Of a stretch of 64,000 nucleotides of DNA, positions 44,035-55,996 are shown piece by piece. This DNA is from Megascapheus bottae (taxonomy: Eukaryota; Chordata; Mammalia; Rodentia; Geomyidae). A program made the translations under genes and the position numbers. The stretch spans positions 35,193,001 to 35,257,000 of the forward strand of contig JANJXV010000013.1 of assembly GCA_024803745.1 (NCBI GenBank), given 5' to 3'. The notes below the pieces were generated by a model. That model was not told the origin of the DNA. It did no database searches and worked only from the letters and a program-made list of their open reading frames with translations. The stretch's first letter is position 1, and every line of letters starts with the position of its first letter.

Positions 44035-45907
44035 GAAAATCTCTTTTTAGAAGAGTGAAACCACGATGCAGAAATGGTGCATAAATGATAGGATACATTT
44101 ATCACACCCAGAGAATAGGATACTTTTTCATTTTTCCCTGGGATATTCCATTTTGAAGAGATGAGAATCCCAATCTTTTCTCATAAATGACCTACATGTT
44201 CTCAAAAGGGTGAAAATTATCTCTCAGCTAATTACTGGGCTGTAAGATAATAATGGAACTCATTGATTAGGGGGTTACATAGTGAGATATAAATTTATAG
44301 CTTCAAGGAAAATCAGGGGTTCTAGTAGGACTAAGCCCCACATGCACAGCAATCATTAGCTGGCACTAAGCAGATGTTGGTTCTTTAGATAAGACTTACT
44401 ATCCATTTTGTCACAACCTCCACCAGGCCCGTAGCACTCTGATAGGTTACTTACATACCACATCAACATGTGAATTTGTAGATAGTGCCCCCAGCTGACC
44501 TCATCTTACCTTCCACCCTCATTCCCCTTCTTGCAGATTCACCTCCTGCGTCTTTCACAAGACTTTCTTTCCTAATCTACTTTCCCAGAAAACAAAGCAA
44601 TACGTGACAACATGGCACCTTTGTCTTTGCAAAGAAGAATCTAGAAAAGGTTGTAATAGAACAGAATTTAACACTTGTGTGTCGCTTTGTTTAATTTGTA
44701 ACAAAGATTGGTAGATGTGACCCAGAACTCACCAATCAGTATGAGCTTTGATACATCCAAGAAGGAATATGACCTTATTTTTTTTTTTGTAAAAGCAAAG
44801 AGTGAACATTTCTGGCAGCATTCCAAGCACCATGAGATATATTCTCAGCCCTAAGACTATGCTGTCACTACTCTATCTCTTCATAAATAAGTCTTGGGCA
44901 CATTGTCTGTAGCAAAGCTAAAGAGACATCCTTAATTAGAATTTAGATCCTTTTTTTTTTCTTAACAAGGACAAAGCAATAGTGAGACATACCAACTAGT
45001 AAGCCTTTAGTGTTGAAACTCATTAAATTTATTGGTTCTTTGAAGTCCCATTCATGGCAAACTCTCATGGTTATTTTGCCAAAAGATGTCAAGGTCATCA
45101 AGTTGTGTTTTTTAATGGGGATTGATATATTCTTATGAAAAGAACTGTGTGGATTTTTTTTAAGGAACATCCATTTCTCTTCTTCCTAAATACAGTAACC
45201 TCATCATGGCCCCTTGAGCACTCAACACCAGTGTGATGCTGTTTTCTCATGAATTGCACAACCTATCTGACAAAGTATTCTGACTTCTGCACCTAAATGT
45301 CAAAATCTTTCCGTTATCCAAGAGAAGAAAACATCATTATCAAAAGCCTTTCTCATGCCGCACTTATGGAAACCACCAGCCATATTAGGAAAAAAATAAC
45401 ATGCCAACAGAGTTCAGATGAAGAAATTCATCTTTCCTTTGTGATAAAAAGTTCAGCCATGACTTGAGAACTCACTCCATGCTTCACTGACTGCAATACT
45501 GTCTTTCCGCTTGAAAGCCTTGGGTACTTCAGATGGGCCTCCCCTCGTGAGGATGAGTAAAAACAATATCGTTTTCCCTGATAGCTGCTGAACTGAAGGG
45601 AAGGATTATTTATTTAAACTTCTGAAGCATGAAGCAAAATGCAGCCAGTGTGCACTGTGTCTGTCTGAGAAGCCATAAGTCAGAGATAAGAGTTTACGAA
45701 GCGTTAGGTCAGCAAGATGAGTCTCACTTTCTCAGGCAGAGCCCCCAGAGTGCAGGCTGCTGCAGCTGCCTGGCAAGCTTCACCAAAGGAACAAGCCTAT
45801 TCCTACGGCTTTCTCCACCTCTTCCTTCTTCCCAGAAATATGCCTGAGTCAGTCCATTCTGGCTGTTTTAGTACTTCCTAACAGCCACTGTTACTCCTAA
45901 ATACATG
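44035..45907. other. 1.9 kb of repeat-free intergenic sequence
   Basis: No interspersed repeat or exon recognised. With 41828-43811 it forms the longest nearly repeat-free block in the window. Confidence 0.5.
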
Positions 45908-45988
45908 TGGGGGGGGTGGTTTGGGAGAGAGGGAGAGAGGGAGAGAAGGAGAGAGGGAGAGAGGGAGAGAGGGAGAGAGGGAGAGAGA
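45908..45988 (+). repeat. (GGGAGA)n microsatellite
   Basis: Repeated gggagagagg-type units, purine only on the + strand, with a G-run at its start. Confidence 0.95.
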
Positions 45989-45997
45989 GCATGCACT

Positions 45998-46262
45998 GGT
46001 GTTTGTGCTTTGAACTTAGAGCCTGGATACTGTTCCTGATGTTTTGTTGTTGTTTTTGTCAGTTGTGGGTCTTGAACTCAGGGCTCTTTTGTTCAAGGCT
46101 AGCACTCTACTACTATGAATACACAGCTCTACTTCTGGTTTTCTGGGTAATTGGAGATGAATCTCATGAACTTTCCTGCTCCAAACCACTTCAAACCACT
46201 TAGAACCACTATCCTCAAAACTCAGGTTCCTGAGTAGCTAGGATTACAGGTATAAGCCACCT
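45998..46262 (-). mobile_element. B1-Geo composite SINE preceded by a second Geo fragment
   Basis: A Geo fragment at 45998-46045 ('tttgaacttagagcctggatactg') is followed by a T-rich linker and a fuller copy (46060-46262: 'tgtgggtcttgaactcaggg' to 'gagtagctaggattacaggtataagcc'). Confidence 0.8.
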
Positions 46263-46299
46263 AAAGGTTTTTGTTTTGCTTTGCTTTCCTTTTTGTTTT

Positions 46300-46432
46300 C
46301 TCAAAGCTAACACTCTATCACTGGAGCCACAGCCCCACCTTTCAATGGTCAATTGGAGATAAGGACTTCATGGACTCTCCTGCCAGGGTTAGCTTTAGCC
46401 TCCAATTCTCAGATCTCAGCTTCCTAAGAAGA
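46300..46432 (-). mobile_element. Partial B1-Geo composite SINE
   Basis: 'tcaaagctaacactctatcactggagccacagccccacc' and 'ttctcagatctcagcttcctaag'. Both ends are truncated. Confidence 0.75.
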
Positions 46433-47379
46433 GTAATTCTGAAAGCCTCTCTTCCCCAACCCATCCAGCCACCAGTCCCACATAACAAAGGTTCACCAAA
46501 TCCCATCCTTTGGTACCTAATTGCTTTTGAGTTACATATATTCCTTTAAAGCCTGGCTTTGGCTACCTGTAATCAGAACTCCTGCAGTCCAGTCTCCAAC
46601 CAACTGGTTCTCAAGAGCTACTACAGCCTAAGTTGTAGGGTGCTGTTAACTACTCCCTTGGCTCTGTTAACTATTCCTTTTTTTTTTTTTTCAGCTAAGC
46701 ACAAGCCCTCCAGGGATCCTACAAAGCCTTCTAACACTCTCAGCTCTCTTAGTTTTTATTATAGGCTACAGTACACTGCTCACCTCCTTTCTTGGTTTTT
46801 CCAATAATACTCCTACCAAATGGTTATAAACAACAATTTTTTTGTCTCTTATAGCTCTTTTAGACAGAAGTCTAAAAAAGTTTCATGGAGCTAAATTCAA
46901 CTTTTAGCAGGATGGGTTCTTTCAAGAAGCTCCAAAAGAAAATCTGTCACTTGCCTCTTCCTGTTTCTAACTGCTGCTGCCATTCTTTGGCTTCTGGCCA
47001 CATCACTGTAATCTCTGTTTCCCATGTCATATTCCCTTCTCTTCTATAATCTAATCTTCCTCTGTCTCTCTTTTATGACGACAATGGAATTAAATTTGGG
47101 GATAACCAGGATCAGTTCCCTATCTTCAGATCTTTAAAGTTTCTTTTGTCATATAAAGGAACACTCACAGATTCTAAGGTGTAAGTCAGGCACATCTTAG
47201 TGGTGAGGGGTTGGTACACATACACACTTTGATCTGTTACAAAGCTGAATCCATGATTTTACTATTATTTCCTTCTTGGTAATATGTTTCTGTTTTGAAC
47301 AAACTTTGCACAAGCTTGTCTGTCCTTCCACCCCAAATGCTGACTACCACTGACCTTTTTCTGTTTCCAGATTTTCCCC
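46433..47379. other. Single-copy intergenic sequence
   Basis: A T-run at 46679-46691. No gene or repeat recognised. Confidence 0.45.
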
Positions 47380-48160
47380 TGTTCTAGGTCATATAACTGA
47401 AATGATGTATAGTCATATAGTGGAAAGTATCTTTAGAATTGGCTTTTTAAAACTTAGTAATATACATTTGATATTCTTCCATATCTTTCCATAGCTTAAC
47501 CACTTATTGTCTTCAGGACAAAATAATAGTCTATTGTCTATGTATTTATTAGCCTACTTCAGGACATCTTGGTTACTTCCTAGTTTGGGCAATTGTAAAT
47601 AAAGCTTCTGTAAATCACCTTGAGCAGGTTTTCATGTCATTTTCAGTTCATTTACACAGATTCTAAGGGGTATGGATACTAAATCATATGGAAAAAACAC
47701 TTAGTTTTTGGTTTTTGTTTTTTTTGCCAGTCCTGGCCTTGAACTCAGGGCCTGAGCATTGTCCTTGGATTTTCTTAAGCTTCAGCACCACTTCTGGCTT
47801 TTTTTTTTCTACATATGTGGTCTTCATGAATGCTAGGCAAGCACTCTACCACTAGGCCAAACTTCCCACCCACTTAGTTTTGTAAGAAATCAAGTCTTTC
47901 AAAGTAACTGTGCCATTTTGGAGTCCCACCAGAAATAAATGGGAATTCCCAAAGCTCAGCAACCTCACCAGCATTCACTATTGTAATGTTACTCATCTGG
48001 GTAATTGATAGATACATAGAGCTATCACCTCACTTTATTGTTTTAATTTGCATTTTCTGAATAATATATGATGTGGAGCATCATACACTTATTTGCCATA
48101 TGTATATCTCATCTAATGATGTGTCTAATACCATTTTGATAGGTTTTGGGTTTTTTTTTA
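47380..48160 (-). mobile_element. Old L1, antisense, interrupted by a SINE
   Basis: Complement of old L1 3' sequence: 'gggcaattgtaaataaagcttctgtaaa', 'ggggtatggatactaaatcatatgg', 'aacctcaccagcattcactattgt'. The SINE at 47709-47870 splits it. Confidence 0.75.
47709..47870 (-). mobile_element. IDL-Geo dimeric SINE with internal deletion
   Basis: Flanked by cacttagtttt at 47698-47708 and 47871-47881. Part of the ID-like half, including the B-box region, is missing ('atgtggtcttcatgaatgc'). Confidence 0.92.
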
Positions 48161-48489
48161 CTTTTTCTCCTACTATTGAGTTTCAAGATGAATATGTTAG
48201 GTGTTGTAAGTGAAAATGAAATTCTTATCATTGAGAATTATATGCAGAAATATATAGAAATAAATACATGGTGTTTGGAATTTCCTTCAAAGGAATCTGA
48301 GCCAGAGTGAAGGTCAATAGATGAAACAACATTGATCTTAAATGAACAGCTGTTGAAACTGGACCTGAATGCCTGAGAGTTTACCATATTGTTTTCTTCA
48401 CTTTGATGCCCATTTAAATTTTTCATATTTGTCCTTTGTTTTTGAGGTTAAATATTGCTTTGGATCTGGGCTTAAATTTAACACCAAAG
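48161..48489. other. No gene or repeat recognised
   Basis: AT-rich spacer. Confidence 0.45.
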
Positions 48490-48627
48490 CCTGGTGCTAC
48501 TGCCTCATGCCTCAGGAGACTGAAATGGGTCAAAGCCAGCCCCAAGCTGAAAAGTCCCCATGACATTCTTATCTCCAATTAACCACCTGAAAACCAGAAG
48601 TGGGGCTGAGGCTTAAAGAGCACAAGT
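48490..48627 (+). mobile_element. B1-Geo composite SINE, 3' truncated
   Basis: The B1-like half and the first 30 bases of Geo ('aaccagaagtggggctgaggctt') are present. The rest is replaced by a pyrimidine tract. Confidence 0.82.
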
Positions 48628-48635
48628 CCCACGAC

Positions 48636-48785
48636 ACTATCCCTCTCACCATCCCCCTCTCTCCTCTCTCCCCGCTCCCTCTCCCCTTCTCTCTCTCTGT
48701 CTGTCTCTCTCTGTCTCTGTCTCTCTCTCTATTTCTCTCTCTCTCTCTCCACACAGACACACACACACACACACACACACACACA
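48636..48785 (+). repeat. (CT)n tract followed by (CA)n
   Basis: CT-rich sequence with CTGT interruptions to about 48752, then about 15 CA units. Confidence 0.95.
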
Positions 48786-49133
48786 TTCCTCTTTTGCATG
48801 TCAGTGTTCCCTCTGGTTGTCAATAGCCATTATCTGAAGCACAGTGCAGCATGACTGCAAACAGTATGGTCTATTCCCAGGAGAGATGAGACTCTATGCT
48901 GGACTCTATGGGCTGGAGTCCTGACTATATACCAATATACTCTGGAGATACTTTGTATATAAGTTCTAGTGTACCTTCCTCATCTCTAACCACCTTATAA
49001 GGTTGTTAGGCTTATATGAGTCAATATCTTTAGAGATCTTGAAAAATAACCTGAAATGAAAGGACCAATGGGGTGTTTGCAATCCTGATATTTTTGTGAG
49101 AATCCACAAATCTACTCTACTCATTGTTCATGA

Positions 49134-49136
<3 letters not shown>
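48786..49136. other. No gene or repeat recognised
   Basis: Single-copy spacer. Confidence 0.45.
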
Positions 49137-49166
<30 letters not shown>

Positions 49167-49390
49167 GTTGGTCATGGAGTTTGAACTCTGGGCCTGGTTG
49201 CTGTCCCTGAGCTCTTCAGCTCAAGACCACTGCCCTACCCCTTGAACCACAGTGCCACTTTCTGTTTTCTGGCCATTAATTGGGGATAAAAGTCTCACAG
49301 ACTTCATGCCCAGGCTGGCTCTGAACTGTGATCCTCAGATCTCAGCCTCCTGAGTAGCTAGGATTACAGGTGTGAGCCACCACACCCCAC
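49137..49390 (-). mobile_element. B1-Geo composite SINE with TTTTC tail
   Basis: The tail region 49137-49167 is a (TTTTC)n run. The body is 'ttggtcatggagtttgaactctgggcctgg' to 'gtagctaggattacaggtgtgagccaccac'. Confidence 0.92.
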
Positions 49391-50127
49391 TTGTGCATGA
49401 CTCATGACTGCTTCCTACTATAGCATAGAACTTATTCAAGCTGCTCACCTTGCTTCCTCTAATTCTCCAAGCCCACCCAATAAGAGACTACTGTTTCTAC
49501 ACACAACTGTGCCGGACTGCCCCTTTCCAAAGAGTCACCTCTCTGCCTCTCTGCTCATACCTCAGCCTGCTCTAGTGTTTGAGGAATCTGCCTTGACTCT
49601 CATCACTGGTGCACACAGCCTATCCTCAGTCCCCACTCCCAGCAAGACAGGCCAAAATCTCTCCCTTGGTTCCAGTAAGTAAAAAGCTCTGTTTCAGTAA
49701 TAATTTCTTCATGAACATTCCCTGCTCCCTGTAAGGCACTTTTCCCTGTTAGGCAAAGCAATTTAGCATAATTTAGTATCCCAAGCTGCTTTATGTCAAA
49801 GCATGATTTCCTTTTACCTTTGCATAATTCAAAAGGTTCATTATGGTATTTTTCTTACAAAGTAATAAACAGTCTTCACTTAAAGAATTCCCCAGCCACA
49901 TCTTGACTGACAATAACTCCACTTATTCCCTTTGGTTTTAAATTATTTTGAGTTCCTGGTACATATACACAGACAAATCCCATGAGCAAATCCAAGAAGG
50001 CTTCCAGGTAACACTTAAGCCTTAACCTACCATCACGTCACATTCTTCTTGCCAAATGTGTGTCAGGATAAGGAGGAGAAAGGGACTGTGGTGAAATATG
50101 GCACACCCAAGGAATGAGTAGCTCTGG
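49391..50127. other. Single-copy intergenic sequence
   Basis: No gene. The frame at 49404-49682 begins in the SINE flank and has no family resemblance. Confidence 0.45.
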
Positions 50128-50141
50128 GTGAAGGACTTTTT

Positions 50142-50343
50142 TTTTTTTTTTTTTTTTTTGCCAGTCCTGGGCTTGGGCTCAGGGCCTGAGCACTGTCCTT
50201 GGGTTTTCTCAATGCTAGAGCTCTACCACTTGAGCCACAGCACCACTTCTGGCTTTTTTCTATGTATGTGGAACAAGGAACCGAACCTGGGTCTTTGTGC
50301 ATGCTAGGCAAGCACTCTACCACTAGGCCAAACTCCCAGCCCT
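50142..50343 (-). mobile_element. IDL-Geo dimeric SINE with target-site duplication
   Basis: A T22-type tail, then 'gccagtcctgggcttggg' to 'ccaaactcccagccc'. The flank ggtgaaggactttt occurs just left of the tail and again at 50345-50358. Confidence 0.95.
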
Positions 50344-50358
50344 TGGTGAAGGACTTTT

Positions 50359-51252
50359 GGTGATTGTTTCCTCCTTTATTTTATACTGCTCAACTTGCCA
50401 CAATGAATATGTTCATTTAGTATAAGAGTAAAAAAATGACATCAAAACTTCTCATTACTCTCACCTTCTTTCTTTCGATCCCCTATTCACACCTAACAGT
50501 GCCCCCCTTGCTTTGTCCATCTAGCCCTAATAAGTGACTTTTAGGCTTGTCTATAATGAATCCTACACCATCTCCAATTATATTTCCCCCTGCATACTTT
50601 CATTCAATCAAAAAATTCTATGGGAAGTGACTGTTTTTCCTGGTTCTGAGATCTTTAAGAGAAATACCCCACAGTGGCTAAAAATGATTCCCGAAGTAGA
50701 TCCTAGGGCCAGCTACATGCAAAGGTTTCAATACTTGTCTCTCCTTCCTAAGAATTGCCATTACGATTCACAGGAGTCGTGCAGTTACTAACAGCAATGT
50801 TTTACAGATAAGGTTACCCAAGACATAGGGCTAGAGGTACCCAGGACCTGAGTCAGGATGTGGGGCTGCTGAATGTTAAAGTCACACTCTTTCTATTACA
50901 CCGTGCCCTTGGCAAAGAACATTAGTCAGATTTATATTCGCCAGGAGCTATACACTCAGTCACATTAGTCACAATTAAAACATCCTTTCTAACAAGATCA
51001 CTATTATCACAGTCCTTGCCTGTGGCCTATAATTTAACATATTTTATATTATATTGGATTTTTGCTGGTTCTTCTAAATCCTTAATGAAATAATACCCAT
51101 TAGTTATGTATATACTAAGAACTTACAGATGACGAACTTCATTTTATTTAACTACTGCTTTATCAAAAATTGATTTAAAGTGTATATAATTCCTATATAA
51201 AAGCCTAGAATGAAAGGATAATTTTCCAGATGTGGACAATAATTAATTAATT
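50359..51252. other. Single-copy intergenic sequence
   Basis: Bases 50790-50910 ('ttttacagataaggttacccaagacatagggctagagg') could be a faint MIR. No gene. Confidence 0.4.
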
Positions 51253-51501
51253 TTTTTCTGGGGATCATGGGGCTTGAACTCAGCCTGGGCACTGTCCCTG
51301 AGCTCTTCAGCTCAAGGCTACCACCCTACCCCTGGGCCTGGGTGTTGTCCCTGAGCCATAGCCCCACTTCCCCTTTTTTAGAGGTTAATTGGAGATAAGA
51401 ATCTCAGGTCCTTTTGTGCCTGGGCTGGCTTTGAACCTTGATCCTCAGCTCTCAGCCTCCTGAGTAGCTAGGATTACAGGCATGAGCCACTGCAACCAGC
51501 T
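51253..51501 (-). mobile_element. B1-Geo composite SINE with internal Geo duplication
   Basis: 'gatcatggggcttgaactcag' to 'gagtagctaggattacaggcatgagcc'. A phrase 'cctgggc/tgttgtccctgagc' is repeated inside the Geo half (51283-51303 and 51334-51356). Confidence 0.92.
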
Positions 51502-51540
51502 TAATTAAATGTTTTTAAAGGATAAACTAATATGTATCTT

Positions 51541-51810
51541 TGGGGGGTTTTTTGTTGTTGTTTTTGGTTCGGTTTTTTTTTTTTTTTGGTTGTGGTACTT
51601 GAATTCTGGGCCTGGGCATTGTCACTGAACTCTTCAGCTCAAGGCTACACCCTACCCCTTGAGCCACAGCGCCACTTCCAGTTTTCTGGTGGTTAACTGG
51701 AGAAAAGAGTCTCACGGACTTTAGTGCCCGGGCTGGCTTTGAACTGCAATCCTCAGATCTCAGCCTCCTGAGTAGCTAGGACTACAGGCATGAGTCCCCA
51801 TGCGCAGCTG
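51541..51810 (-). mobile_element. B1-Geo composite SINE with target-site duplication
   Basis: Exact direct repeats ctaatatgtatctt lie at 51527-51540 and 51811-51824. They prove that the composite moves as one unit of about 230 bases plus a long T-rich tail. Confidence 0.96.
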
Positions 51811-52037
51811 CTAATATGTATCTTATTAAGCTATTAAGTTATTTGTTGTATCCATTATCAATATTTTCCAAACACTGATGGTTCTGCCACTTTTACAAAT
51901 ACATATGTGCTGTCATCTAATCTACAAAGAAACATACAAATGATAACACAATTTAAAGCATAATATGTACATGGAACTACTGGGGAGAGCAAGAGAAAAA
52001 GACTTTTAAAATTTTAAACTAATGAATTATTCTTTTA

Positions 52038-52264
52038 GTGACAGTCCTAGAGCTTAAACTCAAGGCCTGGGCACAGTCCTTGAACTTTTGTGCTCAGGAC
52101 TAGTGCTCTAATACTTGAGCCATAGCTGTACTTTCAGATTTTTAGTGTTTAATTGAAAATAAGTCTTATTGATTTTCTTGCTCAGTCTGGCTTTGAATTT
52201 TGTTCCTCAGATCTCAGACCCCTGAGTAGCTAGGACTACAAGTTATAAGCCACCAGCCCCCAAC
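52038..52264 (-). mobile_element. B1-Geo composite SINE, diverged
   Basis: 'agcttaaactcaaggcctgggcacagtcc' to 'cctgagtagctaggactacaagttataagcc'. Confidence 0.85.
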
Positions 52265-53033
52265 TAGAAAGATATTTTTTTAAGGAATGAGAAACCAAAC
52301 CAAGAAATCTAAGAAAATAACTCAAATTTATGTTCAGGAGAAACCTAAGGAAATCATTTGATTTGTCTAAGGATGGATTTCTACCCAACAAATTCTTAAG
52401 ACAGAAAGGCAGTTGGTAGATTGAATCAAGATATTTACTTCATGTACACGAAGAAACTCATGATTTTTATATACCAAATTATCATCATTTACTTATAAAC
52501 TATTGCCTTTGCAATGATATTATAACTAACTGTAAAATGAAACCTACCAGGTGGAATGTTTTATTATCTCTTCTTCCCATTCTGTTTCTTTGGAGAGATG
52601 GACAAAACAGATATTTTTAGCAAGACACTTCTTCATTAAAACAAAAATATACAACTTTTTTTTTTCATCTAAGGAGTCTCAACTCCTCCTATCTCCACCC
52701 TCTCCAGCATTTTTTCTTTGGACTAGATTCTAGTTCCATGTACGTGTGTTTTTGCTGAATGTGTACTTGTTTTTATTTCATTATTTTTCTCTGGTTAGAC
52801 TATAAGGTCTCCCACAGTTGGTTTTCTGTCTTTTCCATAAAAACAGTATCTTCTTAGGTCTTGTACAGTGGAGTGCCAAACCAGACATTCAATAAATTAA
52901 AGCTTTATTGGGTTTTGTTCTTCTGGGGAAACAGAATTGGGGTTGTTCCCGTGCTTCTCGCCTCATTTTCTTGGACTTCTCCAAAACCACATTCCTATAC
53001 ACAGCACAGCTGAAATAACAATGCCAGCCTGCC
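52265..53033. other. Single-copy intergenic sequence
   Basis: No gene recognised. T-run at 52654-52663. Confidence 0.45.
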
Positions 53034-53205
53034 TTTTTTTAATAGCACCATATACTTTTCAAAGTGTTTTCATATCTCTTATCTCATGTCTTCTTCACCA
53101 AAATCCTATGTGGTAAGTAAAGCAGATATGGTTCATCTTATTTGATATATGGTAAAACAGAGGAAGAGAGAGGTTAAGTGACTTGCCCAGTCTCTCACCA
53201 CTCCA
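53034..53205 (+). mobile_element. MIR SINE
   Basis: 'ttttcatatctcttatctcatgtc', 'gtaaaacagaggaagagagaggttaagtgacttgcccag' is a clear + strand MIR. Confidence 0.82.
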
Positions 53206-53215
53206 CTACATCTGC

Positions 53216-53990
53216 CAGAATTATCTGCCTCAAAATAAACATAAACATGTCATTCCCCTGCATAAAATCATCAACGGGACTCTGGCTGTCTTCAGGGTAA
53301 AGTGCAAACTCCTTAGGAGGGCATGTGTGTCCCTTCACATCCTGGCCCCTGCTCCTGGGCAGCTTCATCTTCTACCACTTCAGCCAGCATGCCATACTCC
53401 CCCAGCCAGGCTCAGCCCCCAGCATCATCTCCTGCCTCAGCCACAGGACTTTCCCGGCCTGGACAGTCATTTCAGCTTAAACTTCTCCCCTGCCACCCTC
53501 TAACCTGAGATTTTCTGATTCAGTCTCCTGTGAGTCAATCAAATGAAACCCCTTCTACCCTTCCCCTTTGCTCTACCATCTCCCACCTTCTTTATCTGCT
53601 GGGTAAGTAAGTCAGCCACTTATGTATTCATTTATTTAAAGACAGGGTCTTGCCATGTAGCCCAAGTGAATCTGAAACACAGGATCTGTTTGTCTCAGCC
53701 TCTTGAATGCTGAGATGACACTCATGTGTCACCATGCCTGGTAAGCTAGTCAGTTCTTAGCAACCAGCAATCTTTATATTGGTGCTGCCCACAACCCTAG
53801 TCTGATTTTCTTTTTCCTTTTTCTCTTTACGTCTAACATACGATGTGAATGACTGATACTTTAAGTCTTCAAGTTCCAGCTGCTAGAACGGAAGCCCCAC
53901 AAAGGCAGGGAGTTTAGAGGGGTTTTCTCACCTGCTATCCCATGGACCTAGAACACAGTAATGGTCAGAATATAAGTGCATGGTGCCTTC
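53216..53990 (+). mobile_element. Ancient L2 3' portion, interrupted by a B1
   Basis: 'aaaatcatcaacgggactctggctgtcttcagggtaaagtgcaaactcctta' and, after the B1, 'ctagaacggaagccccacaaaggcaggga ... cctagaacacagtaatgg' follow the order of the L2 3' region. The frame at 53183-53503 lies on it and is not a gene. Confidence 0.6.
53633..53740 (-). mobile_element. B1-like SINE, antisense, monomeric
   Basis: 'agacagggtcttgccatgtagccc' to 'gctgagatgacactcatgtgtcaccatgcctgg'. No Geo half. Confidence 0.82.
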
Positions 53991-54003
53991 CAAAAGCATT
54001 CAC

Positions 54004-54090
54004 TAGGGCCTGGCAATGTAGCTGAGTGTTCTAGTGTATGCCTCACTGTGCGTACGTAAAATGTCCTAGGTTTGATCTCCAGCATATCAA
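54004..54090 (+). mobile_element. ID-like SINE, diverged
   Basis: 'gcctggcaatgtagctgagtgttctagtgtatgcctcac ... aggtttgatctccagcat' is a single tRNA-like unit. Confidence 0.6.
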
Positions 54091-54159
54091 TCTCTCACTC
54101 TCTACCTCCCCATCTCTGTCTCATTAAGCAACTGTTATTCTGACATAAAGACTAACAAG

Positions 54160-54405
54160 ATAGGCAGATGCTGTAATCCATGACTCTTGCCTGTAATCCT
54201 AGCTACTCAGGATGTTGCGATCTAAGTAAGGATAGCAGTTCAAAACCAGCCCAGGCAGGAAAGTCCATGAGACTTTCATCTCCAATTAACCACCAGAAAA
54301 CTGGAAGTGGAGCTATGTCTCAAAATAGTAGAGTGTTAGCCTTGAGCACAAAAGCTTAGGTACAACACCCAGGCCCTGAGTTCAAACCCCAGGACTGGAA
54401 AAAGG
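54160..54405 (+). mobile_element. B1-Geo composite SINE
   Basis: 'cttgcctgtaatcctagctactcagg' to 'caaaccccaggactggaaaaagg'. Confidence 0.9.
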
Positions 54406-54753
54406 AAAGAAAAAAAAAGAGTACCAGATAAACTATACTTTCTTTGATCTATGAGAGAAATCAGAGAGGGGGGGGCAACTGAACTATACAGAAAACTATG
54501 CACAGTCACTGTATGACCTAGGGACACAAATAAGGAGCACAAGGAGCCAGCAACTAGGGGTAGGGCATAGACTGAGTACAGACAGAAAAGTCTGAGGCTC
54601 TGTCCAGAGGGGTACATAGATACATAAAGAAAATGTGACATCCATATACAAGTCAATCAAGTTCACAAGGAGTATCTTTCTATTAGTCATTACCAGGACG
54701 TGTTCAGCGCTTGAGCAGGATGCGTGGAATGTAGGATATAAAACCAAAGCAGC
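54406..54753. other. No gene or repeat recognised
   Basis: Single-copy spacer between two SINEs. Confidence 0.4.
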
Positions 54754-54990
54754 AGCCAAGTACCAGTGGCTCACTCCTGTAATCCTAGCTACCCTAGAAG
54801 CTGAGATCTGAGGATTGCAGTTCAAAGCCAGCCAAGGCAGGAAAGCTCATGAGACTCTTATCTCCAATTAAGCACAGAAAAGCCAGAAGTGGTGCTATAT
54901 AGCTCAAGTGGTAGAGCACTAGCCTTGAGCAAAAGAAGCTCAAGGACAACCTCCAGGCCCAGAGTTCAAGCTCCATAATCCACAAAGGAA
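54754..54990 (+). mobile_element. B1-Geo composite SINE
   Basis: 'ggctcactcctgtaatcctagctacc' to 'ttcaagctccataatccac'. It carries an extra 'tat' in 'gtgctatatagctcaag'. Confidence 0.91.
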
Positions 54991-55369
54991 AAACAAACCC
55001 AAAAATAGAGCAGTAAAGACTGTATAGGAAAGGCAGATGAGCTCCTGAGCAGTAAGGAGCATATTTTCATTTTAGATGCACGTGTTCTTGGATTATGACA
55101 CTCTTACTTATAATGAAAAACTGCCAGAAATTAATAATTCCAACACTTCTAGTTTCAAGTACTCCTATTTAAAATATCAAACATGCTCATTCATAGAGCT
55201 TCTACATTAGCAGAAATCGGATACATTTTTCCCTCATGAAAGCCCTTTGTTTTGCCATTTTTAGTTTAACACAAATTTTCATTGCTAGTGAGTGATTGTG
55301 ATATTTGGCTTAATTTCAACAGTAATGCTTTTATTTTTTCATTGCCTCCACTTCTTTTTCTTGTTTTAG
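54991..55369. other. No gene or repeat recognised
   Basis: AT-rich spacer. Confidence 0.45.
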
Positions 55370-55565
55370 GAGTAGGGGTGGTGCTGAGGATTGAACTCAG
55401 GGTTAGGTAAGCACTCTACCACTTGAGTCATCCCCAGTCCTTTTGCTTTTAGTTTGTTTTTCAGATGTCTCAGGCTTTTGATGGGGACAAACTCATGCTG
55501 AGATTACTCTGAGTCTTCTTCTTGGGTAGCTGGGATTACTGGCAAGGAACCACCACACCCAGTTC
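55370..55565 (-). mobile_element. ID/B1 composite, antisense
   Basis: The ID-like part is 'tgctgaggattgaactcagggttaggtaagcactctaccacttgagtcatccccag'. The B1-like part is 'cttcttgggtagctgggattactgg ... accacacccag'. Confidence 0.75.
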
Positions 55566-55949
55566 CTGCTCAACAATTCTAAACTATCTAATGTGCTACG
55601 TCTCTTGTGACAAAGGCCAGTGACTCATGATCATGGCTGTTATCCGTTTTGTAAACTGGGAGGGACGGGCAGATGTGTAAGTGTCATATAATGTTATAGA
55701 GATAAATTATGGAAGTATACACAAGAACCAGAGGGCAGAAAAGGAAGGAAGTGCTTCATTACTCTGAGAGTGAGGAGAAGAAGAAAGCAGAGATACAAGG
55801 CATCTCAGAAGAGAGGATACCTGATCTGAGGCTTGAAGTTCTGTGTATATTCAAGGTAAATGGTGAAGAATAGGAACAGGATGGAGATCTGAAAAAGATT
55901 GAGGTGTTCAGGGAAATACACACAGTTCAATATGGCTGGACCTGGTATG

Positions 55950-55996
<47 letters not shown>

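Noticed and set aside
50063..50323. Recurrent peptide words such as QKWCCGSSGRALALRK in frames at 11108, 43400, 50063 and 59641
   Set aside because: They are conceptual translations of IDL-Geo and B1-Geo SINEs, recurring wherever the element occurs; not a protein family.
53183..53508. Candidate small protein-coding gene
   Set aside because: The sequence follows an ancient L2 3' end, the two overlapping frames have equal merit, and neither resembles a known family.
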